Assembly: GCA_036401375.1 (NCBI GenBank)
Contig: DASWVB010000027.1
Coordinates: forward strand, 62,001-126,000
Reading direction: 5' to 3'
DNA: 64,000 bases
Source of the DNA: DASWUZ01 sp036401375
Lineage (GTDB): Bacteria > Acidobacteriota > Terriglobia > Terriglobales > Acidobacteriaceae
Shown here one piece after another: positions 27,064 to 35,978 of this stretch. Position numbers and translations under genes: made by a program. The notes beneath the pieces were generated by a model that worked only from the letters and a program-made list of their open reading frames with translations, made no database searches and was not told the DNA's origin. Positions within the stretch are counted from its first letter, which is position 1; every line of letters begins with the position of its first letter.

Positions 27064-27819
27064 TCACTGGAAGTAGGCCAGCAGCAGGAAGATGAAGATC
27101 CAGAAGATTCCCATCGAGTGCCAATACCACGCCGTGCAGTCTACTACCACTTGCCGCACCTCGAGCCTGCGCGCCCACAGCAGAGATCCCAGCGTGCCGC
27201 CAAGCGCCAACAGCCCAAGCGCCAGGTGAAAGGCGTGTGTGCCGGTGATCAAGTAGAAGAAATTATTGCTTGGGTTGGAATCGTAGTAGACGTGCTCGAG
27301 CTTCAGCTGCTTCCAGGCCTGCCACTGTCCAGCGAGAAAGACCACCCCGAGTGCCAGCGTCCCCAGCAGCCATGGAGTGGCGCGCCGCGCTGCTGGTTTG
27401 CCGAGCCCCAACCACTCCTCCATCACATCGATCTCGCGAAAGAGCTGGCGCCGCCCCATCTCCATCGTGATGCTGCTCAGGAGCAGGATTATGGTGTTCA
27501 ACCAGAGGATGGAAGGGATCGCAACCGGGTGCCAATCAGAGACGAACTCACTGCGGCCGTTAATGTGTCCGCTACTCTCACGTACGAAGAACGCAGTGGC
27601 TAGTGCGACAAAGACCATCAGGTCGCCCGCCAGAGCCAAGGCAATGCTGATGCGGTAGCGCCGCAGCATGGAGCGCGGTCCGCGGTTCCCGGGACGATTG
27701 TCCCAGTTGTCCCCATCACCTCCGCCGCCGGTCGGGCGCCGGTCAACGGGCGGCTTGCCGCCTATGCCGGGATTGCGGCGCTCGGTATCGACTGGGGTTC
27801 GGGTGAAGGTGGCCGGCAT
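27064..27819 (-). CDS. Cytochrome c oxidase subunit III-like protein
   Basis: A 251-residue heme-copper oxidase subunit III. After a 50-residue hydrophilic, Gly-rich N terminus (PTGGGGDGDNWDN) there are five hydrophobic segments. Family marks include the helix SILWLNTIILLLSSITME, GTHAFHLALGL (with the conserved His) and the C-terminal YWHSMGIFWIFIFLLLAYF. Subunit III supports the proton-pumping oxidase in the inner membrane. Only this subunit is in the window; subunits I and II are not next to it, as the 230 bases upstream are non-coding. GGAG precedes the ATG. The small CSMC protein follows. Confidence 0.9.
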   Translation of the reverse strand: MPATFTRTPVDTERRNPGIGGKPPVDRRPTGGGGDGDNWDNRPGNRGPRSMLRRYRISIALALAGDLMVFVALATAFFVRESSGHINGRSEFVSDWHPVAIPSILWLNTIILLLSSITMEMGRRQLFREIDVMEEWLGLGKPAARRATPWLLGTLALGVVFLAGQWQAWKQLKLEHVYYDSNPSNNFFYLITGTHAFHLALGLLALGGTLGSLLWARRLEVRQVVVDCTAWYWHSMGIFWIFIFLLLAYFQ

Positions 27820-27979
27820 TTAGGCTTCTCCGCTGGTAGCAGAGTACTAGACTCTGCTGTTGAATTCATTCAGGTGATTCGTCCTGCCGGAATGTGATTC
27901 TATATTTTTCGCTGGAAGGCTGGATCAGGTAACCTTCATGGAGTCAAATTGCTGAGAGCGCACGGGCCCCAATGCCCTG

Positions 27980-28018
27980 AAAAAAGGCGCCTTCGTCGGC
28001 ATCTTGACGAAGGCGCTT
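27980..28018 (-). terminator. Rho-independent terminator of the SDR gene at 28048-28866
   Basis: On the minus strand: GCGCCTTCGTC, loop, GACGAAGGCGC, followed by CTTTTTT. It lies about 30 bases past the stop codon of the SDR gene. Confidence 0.9.
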
Positions 28019-28047
28019 CAACGGCTATCTCTGGAGTTAGAGGTTCG

Positions 28048-28866
28048 CTACTCCGTGGTTCCACGCTTAGCCAGCTTCTCGTGCTGCGCAGCCTTCACTG
28101 AGTCGGGCAGGATCTTGCCGAGCATCCCCTCGGCCTTGGTACGGAACGAGGAGGCGAAGATCTCCTGATCGCCCGCCATCAACGCATCGTAACCCTGCCG
28201 CGCCACATCTGCAGGATCGTTCTGCGACTTGCCCTTGGTGCCGACCTCGGTGTCGTCCATGCCAGCACGATCGAAGAAGTTGGTATCGGTCGGGCCTGGC
28301 TTCAGGGCCGTGACGGTGACTCCCGTGTCTTTGAGCTCGAATCGTAGGCTCTGAGCGAATTCGAGGATGAACGCCTTGGTGGCCCCGTATACGGCCTCCA
28401 GCGGAGTTGGCATGGTGCCGGCGATCGAAGCGGTGAAGAGGATGCGCCCCTCGCCACGCTGCACCATCGACTTCACCACTCTCTTGGCAAGGTGAACAGT
28501 CGATGAGACGTTTAGATCGATCATCTTCAACTCCGCATCGAGGTCGGTCTCTCGCGCAAAATCCCCTCCGACCCCCACTCCTGCGTTGATTGCGATCGCA
28601 TCTACCTGCCGCCCGCTGGAAGAGATTGCATTCCAGAGCTTTTCGACCTCGTCATAATTCCTGAGGTCCGCCTGCACAGCCTCCACCTGCACGCCCAGCG
28701 CACTAAAATCGGCAGCCGCTTTGTTCAGTCCCGTGTCCTCCGAAGACACCAGAAGATCGAATCCGTTTTCGGCAAAGATCCGGGCAAGGTGATAGCCAAT
28801 ACCGCTGGACGCGCCGGTTACTACCGCAAACTTTCCGCTTGAGTTTACATCTCTGGTTATCGCCAT
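28048..28866 (-). CDS. SDR-family NAD(P)-dependent oxidoreductase
   Basis: About 272 residues, classical/diverged SDR of the DltE/YqjQ-like type. Marks: VVTGASSGIG near the N terminus, the INAGVG variant of NNAG, SIAGTMPTP with the catalytic Ser region, and YGATKAF (Tyr-x3-Lys). PGPTDTNFFDRAGM follows the active site. The C-terminal 50 residues are helical and charged. I chose the ATG at 28866 because GGAG lies 8 bases before it; the longer reading to 28932 adds a Thr-rich stretch without SDR character. Single gene with its own terminator. Substrate unknown. Confidence 0.9.
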   Translation of the reverse strand: MAITRDVNSSGKFAVVTGASSGIGYHLARIFAENGFDLLVSSEDTGLNKAAADFSALGVQVEAVQADLRNYDEVEKLWNAISSSGRQVDAIAINAGVGVGGDFARETDLDAELKMIDLNVSSTVHLAKRVVKSMVQRGEGRILFTASIAGTMPTPLEAVYGATKAFILEFAQSLRFELKDTGVTVTALKPGPTDTNFFDRAGMDDTEVGTKGKSQNDPADVARQGYDALMAGDQEIFASSFRTKAEGMLGKILPDSVKAAQHEKLAKRGTTE

Positions 28867-29098
28867 AGTGTGCTCCGTAGTCCTCAACGTTTTGCCTGCA
28901 ACATGCGTGGTAACTCTCGATAGGATGCGCATTCACACAAGCGGCTGCCTACTGCGTGCTCAGGCTCAGTGTCGACTCCGTCATTACCGGCTAAGCCTCG
29001 AGCTTCACTGCACTGTCCTCGGTTCCAAGCACTCGGAATCTCATTACGCTTAGGCAGCTTTTCGCAGTGCCGCATCTTCTTATTTCTCAGGAGGGCCG

Positions 29099-29545
29099 AT
29101 GGCTGCCTGCTTCAGAGCTGCGTTCGGATATGCGTTTCTCGTGCTGATGGTCAGGGTTGCAGGAAGACGCCCGGGAAAGCAGATGACGCCCTTTGAGTTT
29201 GTCCTCATCTTCTTCATCGGTGGTCTGACCCTTACATTCATGGTGGCTGATGACCGTTCGCTGGTAAATGCTTTCGTACAGATCATCACGGTGGCGCTCC
29301 TCCACTATTCGCTGGTATGGCTTCGCCGCCAGTCAAACAACCTTGCGCGCATCATCGATGGCACGCCGCTTGTCCTGCTGGACAACGGAGAGTGGCGCAA
29401 GGACACCCTGATGGGGATGCGGCTGCAGGATGATGACGTGATGGCAGCGGCCAGGGAGCAGGGTTTGCGCTCGCTCGACGAGATTCAGTACGCAACGCTC
29501 GAACGAAACGGTGAGATCAGCATCATCCGCAAGGCACAAGCCTAG
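29099..29545 (+). CDS. DUF421-like membrane protein (first copy)
   Basis: A 148-residue protein related to YetF/YcaP (DUF421). Three hydrophobic segments (about 8-22, 31-50, 58-75) are followed by a small soluble domain. Family motifs: GRRPGKQMTPFEFVLIF, DGTPLVLLDNGEWRKDTL, and YATLERNGEISII at the end. A homologue of the same length lies at 30192-30638. GAGG precedes the ATG. It is the first gene of an apparent four-gene run that ends with an MFS transporter. The function of this family is not established. Confidence 0.9.
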   Translation: MAACFRAAFGYAFLVLMVRVAGRRPGKQMTPFEFVLIFFIGGLTLTFMVADDRSLVNAFVQIITVALLHYSLVWLRRQSNNLARIIDGTPLVLLDNGEWRKDTLMGMRLQDDDVMAAAREQGLRSLDEIQYATLERNGEISIIRKAQA

Positions 29546-29586
29546 TAGCAAGCCGGGAAATAGTCGGAGAGGGAGGAGAGTAGTAC

Positions 29587-30165
29587 ATGGCTACACCCAT
29601 GAGAACGGTGCCGGTCGAGGATAGTGTTCCAAAGGTCGGGAATGAGCTTGCAGTTGGAGAGGACCTCAGCTTTCAGCGGAAGTGGTGGGTCTTCGAGCGG
29701 ATTGTTTGGACCCTCTTTGTGCTCGTTGTGGTTTTGGACGTCGCAGGGGTGTTTGGTAGAGGCCCCGCCGCCAATGCACACATGCATACGCCCGATGGAG
29801 CGATGAACGTTCGGTATGAGCGAATTGAGCGCTTCAGCACGCCTTCCATTATGACAATAGAGTTTGGCCGGACAGCTGTGCGAGATGGCAAGATTCAGCT
29901 GTGGGTTAGCGACAGCATTGTGAAGGAGTTAGGCAATCAGCGCATTGTGCCCCAGCCACTCTCCTCCATAACCGGCGACGGCGGCATTTACTACACCTTT
30001 CCGACCACGGATTCCCCTGACTCCGTGGAATTTGCACTGCAGCCGTCAAAGCCGGGCGTATTCCACTTTAGCCTCCGGGTCCAGCCTAATACCGCGACCC
30101 CCGGGACGGGCGCTGCCAGTCCGGCGCCGGAGCAATTGCAAGCCAGAGTTGTCGTCATGCCCTGA
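29587..30165 (+). CDS. Single-pass membrane protein between two DUF421 genes
   Basis: A 192-residue protein with one membrane segment (ERIVWTLFVLVVVLDVAGVF, about 39-58) and a beta-rich domain outside (VRYERIERFSTPSIMTIEFG, KIQLWVSDSIVKELGNQRI, GVFHFSLRVQP), tail rich in Ala/Pro. I do not recognise a named family. It lies 41 bp after one DUF421 gene and 26 bp before the second, on the same strand, so the three are probably translated from one mRNA and may form a membrane complex (inference). Confidence 0.82.
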   Translation: MATPMRTVPVEDSVPKVGNELAVGEDLSFQRKWWVFERIVWTLFVLVVVLDVAGVFGRGPAANAHMHTPDGAMNVRYERIERFSTPSIMTIEFGRTAVRDGKIQLWVSDSIVKELGNQRIVPQPLSSITGDGGIYYTFPTTDSPDSVEFALQPSKPGVFHFSLRVQPNTATPGTGAASPAPEQLQARVVVMP

Positions 30166-30191
30166 CCCGAAATTCATCCGCCAGGTCCTTT

Positions 30192-30638
30192 ATGTACACC
30201 ATTCTTCATGCTGTATTGGGTTACTTTTTCCTACTGCTTACTATCAGGGTGTTGAGCCGGCGCCCCGGTGCGCAGCTCACTCCTTTCGAGTTTGTCATCG
30301 TCTTCCTGGTAGGTGGAGTCATCATTCTCACTACGGTTGGAGATGACAAGTCTGTAACAAATTGCGTTTGCGCGATCATCGCGGTCGTACTCCTGCACCG
30401 CCTCGTCGCCCTGTTGCGTTCGTACTTTCCCAGGATTGGAGCCGTCGTGGACGGTGCCCCTCTGGTCCTGCTAGAAGACGGCCAGTGGAGGAAGCAAGTG
30501 ATGGACCGGATGCGGGTCGACGACACCGATGTGATGGCAGCGGCGCGCGTCAAGGGCGTTCGGGACCTCACCGGCATCAAGTACGCAGTTCTCGAACGGA
30601 ACGGCGGCATCAGCATTATCAAGGCGGAGCAACCCTGA
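30192..30638 (+). CDS. DUF421-like membrane protein (second copy)
   Basis: A 148-residue paralogue of the 29099-29545 product with the same layout: three N-terminal membrane segments, SRRPGAQLTPFEFVIVF, GAPLVLLEDGQWRK and YAVLERNGGISII. The two differ at about half of positions by eye, so duplication is old. The soluble C-terminal domain likely sits in the cytoplasm. A 42-bp gap leads to the MFS gene. Confidence 0.9.
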   Translation: MYTILHAVLGYFFLLLTIRVLSRRPGAQLTPFEFVIVFLVGGVIILTTVGDDKSVTNCVCAIIAVVLLHRLVALLRSYFPRIGAVVDGAPLVLLEDGQWRKQVMDRMRVDDTDVMAAARVKGVRDLTGIKYAVLERNGGISIIKAEQP

Positions 30639-30680
30639 GGCCGCTGAGCGGGTAGAACGTCAAAAGGATTCGAGGCCAAT

Positions 30681-32171
30681 ATGCTCAAGACTCAAACTCC
30701 TGCGATGCAGGCTCCTGCGGGCCATGCCCAGCCAAACGGGCCGGACGAGGGCCGCACGATCGAGACTCAGGTTCCTGCTCGCCTCGATCGACTACCGTGG
30801 AGTGGATGGCACGCACGCATTGTCTTCGCGCTTGGGACCTCATGGCTGCTGGACGGCCTGCAGGTCACGCTGGCAGGGTCCTTGGCCGGCATTCTCGAGG
30901 CGAAGAATGGACTCGGGTTGACAGCACCTCAGGTGACGGCGGGCGCAACCACCTACCTGGCCGGCGCAGTGGTCGGAGCAATCCTGTTTGGCTATCTCAC
31001 TGATCGCCTCGGCCGCCGCAAGCTCTTCCTCGTAACGCTCGCGACATATTCGCTGGCGACGGCAGCCTCTGCCTTGTCTTGGAACTTCTTCAGCTTCGCC
31101 GCCTTTCGCATGATCACGGGGCTTGGTATAGGGGGGGAGTACGCAGCGATCAACTCTGCCGTGGATGAACTCATACCAAGCAACGTACGAGGCACCGTCG
31201 ATTTAGCCGTTAATGCGACATTCTGGGTGGGAGCGGCCATTGGAAGCCTCGCTTCACTTCTGCTGCTCAACGGGCACGTGATTGCTCCAAACCTCGGCTG
31301 GCGAGTGGCGTTCGGGGTCGGGGCGGCCCTCGGGATTGGGGTCTTCTTCCTGCGGCTATCAGTGCCGGAGAGCCCTCGCTGGCTGATGCTGCGAGGTCGC
31401 GATGAAGAGGCAGACAAGATCGTCAGCGAGATAGAGGGAAAGGTATCCAGCAAGAGCGGTGAACTGCCTGCGGTCGAAGGCGAGAAGCTGAAGCTTAAAG
31501 TACGAGACCATACGCCCTGGCGGGAGGTCTTCCACAATATGTGGGTAGATCAGCGTTCCCGATCGATTCTCGCCCTGGTTCTCATGATTGGACAGTCGTT
31601 CTTCTTCAACTCGGTCTTCTTCACATATGGCCTGGTGGTGAAGAAGTTCTTTAACGTCTCAGACCAGCAGATGCCTCTTCACCTGCTCCCCTTCGCACTG
31701 GGAAGCTTCTTCGGTCCGATAGCGCTCGGACGCCTGTTCGACAAGATTGGACGCAAGCCGATGATCGCGGCGACTTACGGCCTCTCCGGCCTGCTGCTCG
31801 CAGCGACGGTCTTTCCTTTCGCGCATGGCAGCCTGACCCCCAAGACCCTGGACATCTGCTTCAGCGTGATCTTTTTTGTGGCTTCCTCGGCCGCGAGCGC
31901 CGCATACCTTACTGTCAGTGAGATCTTTCCGCTCGAGATCCGAGCCTTTGCAATCGCCATCTTCTATGCAATAGGCACCCTGCTCGGGGGAGTCGCTGCG
32001 CCCCTGCTCTTTGGGGTGCTCATCGCCTCAGGATCAAGATGGCATGTGAGCATCGGATATCTGCTCGGCGCTTTTCTGATGATGGCCGGCTCCGCCTGCG
32101 AAATGTTCATAGGAGTAGAGACTGCGGGTAAGTCGCTCGAGTCTATCTCCCAGCCGCTCCAGAGCGCCTGA
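30681..32171 (+). CDS. MFS transporter, sugar-porter type
   Basis: A 496-residue transporter with 12 predicted membrane segments and a 50-residue hydrophilic N terminus. Major-facilitator motifs are visible: GYLTDRLGRRKLF (loop 2-3), RMITGLGIGGEYAAINSAV, VPESPRWLMLRGR at the middle loop, and GRLFDKIGRKPMI in the second half. The PESPRWL and GGEYA patterns place it in the sugar/metabolite:H+ symporter superfamily. Substrate is not deducible; the DUF421 neighbours give no clue. Inner membrane. Confidence 0.93.
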   Translation: MLKTQTPAMQAPAGHAQPNGPDEGRTIETQVPARLDRLPWSGWHARIVFALGTSWLLDGLQVTLAGSLAGILEAKNGLGLTAPQVTAGATTYLAGAVVGAILFGYLTDRLGRRKLFLVTLATYSLATAASALSWNFFSFAAFRMITGLGIGGEYAAINSAVDELIPSNVRGTVDLAVNATFWVGAAIGSLASLLLLNGHVIAPNLGWRVAFGVGAALGIGVFFLRLSVPESPRWLMLRGRDEEADKIVSEIEGKVSSKSGELPAVEGEKLKLKVRDHTPWREVFHNMWVDQRSRSILALVLMIGQSFFFNSVFFTYGLVVKKFFNVSDQQMPLHLLPFALGSFFGPIALGRLFDKIGRKPMIAATYGLSGLLLAATVFPFAHGSLTPKTLDICFSVIFFVASSAASAAYLTVSEIFPLEIRAFAIAIFYAIGTLLGGVAAPLLFGVLIASGSRWHVSIGYLLGAFLMMAGSACEMFIGVETAGKSLESISQPLQSA

Positions 32172-32323
32172 GGAAATCCGGTTGGCGAGAAGCACGTCTC
32201 ATCCCCAAGCGTCTCACCTCGTTCACTCTGGAACTGCCCTGCAGTGATACCGGGAAGCTCGATATTCGTTATAGTTCTGGGTGGCTGGTCTCCGAGCCGC
32301 AGATCTGATTCGAGGTTCCGATT

Positions 32324-35300
32324 GTGGGTAGGTCACTGCAGCACAAGGTTTTCCCCCTCTTCATTTCATCGGCGCAAAAATGTTTACCGGGCTTATTTGG
32401 CACGGGATTGCTCTTGCTGCTGCTGATGTGCTCGGTCTCCATGGCCGGCGCGCAGGAGCGCCGCCCCCCGAAAGCCTCCAACGGACCCTATAACGCCGTG
32501 CTGCTCCCCGACGGCAGCGGACTCCGCTGGCAGGTCGATATTGAGGAGCCCGCTCTCGCGGCAGCGTCCCATTGGAGTCTCTCCTGCTGGTTTCGTCCCT
32601 CGGACCGGGCGCGGACTACTACCCTCATCGCTGGCCTCGGCGATCCGCAGGGCCCGGATTCCCGGTACCTGGCCTTGCGTGATGGCAAGCTGGCCCTGTG
32701 GCTCGGCGGGGGAAAGATGCTTTCAGGACCCACGACACTAACTTTGGGCGAATGGCACTTCGCAGCGGCGATGTACGACGGGGCTCTGGTCCATCTCTAC
32801 AGCGACGGCAAAGAGGTGGCGAGCGGCAGCCCCGCACTAGGAACCATCAGCCCGCTGATGCAACTGGGTCCCGGCGATCTTCCGCCGTCCGATACATTTG
32901 GCGCGGCGTTGCATTATGGCGGAGAGATAGCTGCCTTCAATTGGTCGGCGGCTGCTCAGACGCCGGCAGAGGTGGCTGAATTGTTCAGGCACGCCCCGGA
33001 TTACTCTCTGATCGAATTCCAGGAGGGTACCAGGCACTGGCCCGTCCAGACCAGGGGTCAGGCCGGTTACAGCGATCCGCAAGACCCCGCGATCATGCCT
33101 CGCAGCAATGCGCCGTTCTCGGCACCGGTTGCCAAGCCTTTGCCGCCCTCTGGGCCGGCTCTCGAGCGCCATGGCGAAAATGAGTGGGTGCTCGCCCGCG
33201 GCTGGAGGCTGACACCTGCGCCAAAAGTCAGTGAGAATGGCGCAGTGGTCTCGACCGCGGCCTTCAGTTCAAGGGACTGGTGGCCAGCCACGGTCCCCGG
33301 CACCGTCCTCACCACGATGATCGATCGAGGAGTCTACCCCGACTCCGATTACGGGCTGAACAACATGGCGATTCCCGAGTCGCTCAACAAGCAGGATTAC
33401 TGGTACAGGACGGAGTTTGTAGCGCCCCAAGGGACGAGCGGCAAGCACCTCACGCTGACGTTTGAAGGGATCAACTATGCGGCTGCAGTCTGGTTCAATG
33501 GCAAGCAGCTCGGCAACGTAAAAGGCGCCTTCATCCGTGGCACCTTTGACGTGACCGGCCTGGTCAAGGCGGGGCAGCCGAATGTTCTCGCCGTACGCAT
33601 CTCGCCGCCGCCACACCCTGGTATTCCTAACGAGCAGTCGGTCAAGGGGGGTCCTGGCGAAAACGGCGGCATCATGGTCATCGATGGGCCGACCTTTGTC
33701 GCGACTGAAGGATGGGACTGGATCCCAGGCATCCGCGATCGCAACACCGGCCTCTGGCAAGACGTCGTGCTTACCGCAACTGACGTACTCAAGCTCGGCG
33801 ATCCACAGATCATCACGACCCTGCCGCTGCCCGATACCAGCAAGGCCGACCTCCGCATCTCGGTTCCGGTCGAGAACATATCAAGCATTCCCGTCGAGGG
33901 CAGGATTACGGCCAGCTTCGACCAGGTGAGCGTGTCCAAATCCGTTACGATCGCTCCGGGCCACACTACTGTTGAACTCACACCGGCGGAGTTTTCTCAA
34001 CTCACGGTTCAGAAGCCGCGTCTATGGTGGCCCAACGGGTACGGCAAGCCGGAGCTCTACAAGCTGCACCTCGCCGTAAGCACCGGCTCGGGCGCTTCCG
34101 ACTCGAAGATCGTCAGCTTCGGCATACGCGAGATCACCTATGAGCTCAGCCTCTGGGACGGCACGGGGCATCTGCGGCGGGTGGAGGTCTCTCCAACCAC
34201 GGCCAAGCTGCGCGGTGAACAGGTCATCGACATCAGCCACGAAGGGATGAAGCAGATCAGCGCTCCAAACGAATGGGCGGCGTCCATCATGGCAGGGGCG
34301 GAGAACTCGCCCGCTCTTACCCCCGCTCAGGGCTACCCCGGCTCGACCGATCTGGTCATCAAGGTGAACGGAGTGCGCATCGCCTGCCGCGGAGGCAATT
34401 GGGGCATGGATGACTCCCGCAAACGGGTCTCCCGCGAACACCTTGAGCCCTTCTTTCGCCTGCACCAGAACGCTAACCTGAACATCATTCGCAACTGGGT
34501 CGGCCAGGACACCGAGGAGACTTTCTACGATCTCGCCGACGAATACGGCCAGCTCGTGTGGAACGACTTCTGGGCCTCCACGCAGAATTACAACTTGGAA
34601 CCGGAGGATCCCGCGCTCTTCCTGGATAATGCGCGCGACGTGATCAGCCGCTTCCGCAACCATCCTTCCATCGTCATGTGGTGCGGACGCAACGAAGGCG
34701 TGCCCCAGCCTATCCTCACCAACAGCCTCGATGAACTGATCAGGAACTTCGACGGGACCCGCTACTACAGCCCCAGCTCAAACCAGGTAAACCTGCGCAA
34801 CAGCGGCCCCTACAGCTACAGAGACCCAAGCTTTTACTACAAGAACAACCTCGGCTTTTCTGTCGAGCTTGGCATCCCCTCGATGTCGACACTGGAGTCG
34901 TTTCGTAGCACCATTCCTGCGGCCGATCAGTGGCCGATCAACGACGATTGGGCGTATCACGACTGGCATCAGAGTGGGAATGGCGCCTCGGCTCCGTTCA
35001 TGGCGCAGCTAGACAAGGAGTTCGGAGCACCCACCGACCTTCCCGACTTTGAGCGCAAGGCGCAGATGCTCAATTACGTTGGGCACCGGGCAATCTTCGA
35101 GGGCTTCAACGCGCATCTCTTCACCCCCAGCAGCGGTCGTCTTCTGTGGATGACGCAGCCGGCCTGGCCGAGTACAACCTGGCAGATTCTCAGCTCCGAC
35201 TACGACACACAGGGGTCCTTCTACGGCACGAAGAAGGCCTGTGAGCCCACACATGTGCAGCTCGACCTCACCGACTACGGTGTCGACGTGGTGAACACGA

Positions 35301-35872
35301 CCCAAACCGCGATGCCCGACCTCTCTGTCTCGGCGAAGGTGTATTCCCTCACGAACGAAGTGCTGGCGCAGAATAGTCAGAAGCTAAGCGCGCCGGCGAA
35401 TGCGGTTACCCGTAGCTTCAAGCTTGATCTCGCCCCGCTTATGGGGTCGGATACCACTGCCAGAATGGTCTTTGTTCGTCTAACTCTGACCGGCTCGACG
35501 GGGAAGCTGGTGTCTGATAACTTCTACTGGCTCGGGGGTAGCTACGACGCATACCGGCAACTAAATCAGCTGCCGCAAGCCTCTCTCGCGGCCTCAGCGT
35601 CTTTGATGAAGGCCGGAGACGAGATGCACGTGCGTATAAGACTTGAGAACAGGGGTACGTCGGCCGCACTTGCCAACAAACTTATACTCGAAAACGCCGA
35701 CGGAAGCCGAATTTTGCCCGCTTACCTGAGCGACAACTACATCTCGTTGTTACCTGGCGAGTCAACCGATGTCGAGCTCGACTACCCGCGCACTGCCGCC
35801 AAGGGCGCGGCCAAAGTGGAGCTTCGAGGATGGAATCTAAAAGGCCAGGTCGTCTCTGTACCGAGTCACTAA
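32324..35872 (+). CDS. Secreted LamG-GH2 glycoside hydrolase (exo-beta-mannosidase/glucosaminidase-like)
   Basis: An 1182-residue enzyme. After a signal peptide (LFGTGLLLLLLMCSVSMAGAQ) comes a LamG/concanavalin-type domain (about 60-220: SLSCWFRP, GEWHFAAAMYDGALVHLYSDG). The GH2 sugar-binding domain follows (about 285-480; DYWYRTEF, WFNGKQLG), then two Ig-like GH2 sandwiches and the TIM barrel from about 690. The catalytic pair is probably Glu791 (MWCGRNEG, acid/base) and Glu848 (FSVELGIPS, nucleophile). The C-terminal 170 residues are further beta domains. Start is GTG with GAGG upstream. The set fits exo-beta-D-glucosaminidase or beta-mannosidase relatives. A GH5 gene follows, so both may act on the same polysaccharide outside the cell. 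Confidence 0.88.
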   Translation: MGRSLQHKVFPLFISSAQKCLPGLFGTGLLLLLLMCSVSMAGAQERRPPKASNGPYNAVLLPDGSGLRWQVDIEEPALAAASHWSLSCWFRPSDRARTTTLIAGLGDPQGPDSRYLALRDGKLALWLGGGKMLSGPTTLTLGEWHFAAAMYDGALVHLYSDGKEVASGSPALGTISPLMQLGPGDLPPSDTFGAALHYGGEIAAFNWSAAAQTPAEVAELFRHAPDYSLIEFQEGTRHWPVQTRGQAGYSDPQDPAIMPRSNAPFSAPVAKPLPPSGPALERHGENEWVLARGWRLTPAPKVSENGAVVSTAAFSSRDWWPATVPGTVLTTMIDRGVYPDSDYGLNNMAIPESLNKQDYWYRTEFVAPQGTSGKHLTLTFEGINYAAAVWFNGKQLGNVKGAFIRGTFDVTGLVKAGQPNVLAVRISPPPHPGIPNEQSVKGGPGENGGIMVIDGPTFVATEGWDWIPGIRDRNTGLWQDVVLTATDVLKLGDPQIITTLPLPDTSKADLRISVPVENISSIPVEGRITASFDQVSVSKSVTIAPGHTTVELTPAEFSQLTVQKPRLWWPNGYGKPELYKLHLAVSTGSGASDSKIVSFGIREITYELSLWDGTGHLRRVEVSPTTAKLRGEQVIDISHEGMKQISAPNEWAASIMAGAENSPALTPAQGYPGSTDLVIKVNGVRIACRGGNWGMDDSRKRVSREHLEPFFRLHQNANLNIIRNWVGQDTEETFYDLADEYGQLVWNDFWASTQNYNLEPEDPALFLDNARDVISRFRNHPSIVMWCGRNEGVPQPILTNSLDELIRNFDGTRYYSPSSNQVNLRNSGPYSYRDPSFYYKNNLGFSVELGIPSMSTLESFRSTIPAADQWPINDDWAYHDWHQSGNGASAPFMAQLDKEFGAPTDLPDFERKAQMLNYVGHRAIFEGFNAHLFTPSSGRLLWMTQPAWPSTTWQILSSDYDTQGSFYGTKKACEPTHVQLDLTDYGVDVVNTTQTAMPDLSVSAKVYSLTNEVLAQNSQKLSAPANAVTRSFKLDLAPLMGSDTTARMVFVRLTLTGSTGKLVSDNFYWLGGSYDAYRQLNQLPQASLAASASLMKAGDEMHVRIRLENRGTSAALANKLILENADGSRILPAYLSDNYISLLPGESTDVELDYPRTAAKGAAKVELRGWNLKGQVVSVPSH

Positions 35873-35978
35873 AGGTCGATTTACGTCAAGCGCAGGTCGG
35901 CACAAATCGCAAAGGCATTGCCGGTCTTCAAGCGCTGTTTTACATCCAACTGAACGGGCGCACCGGGGAGATCTACGA

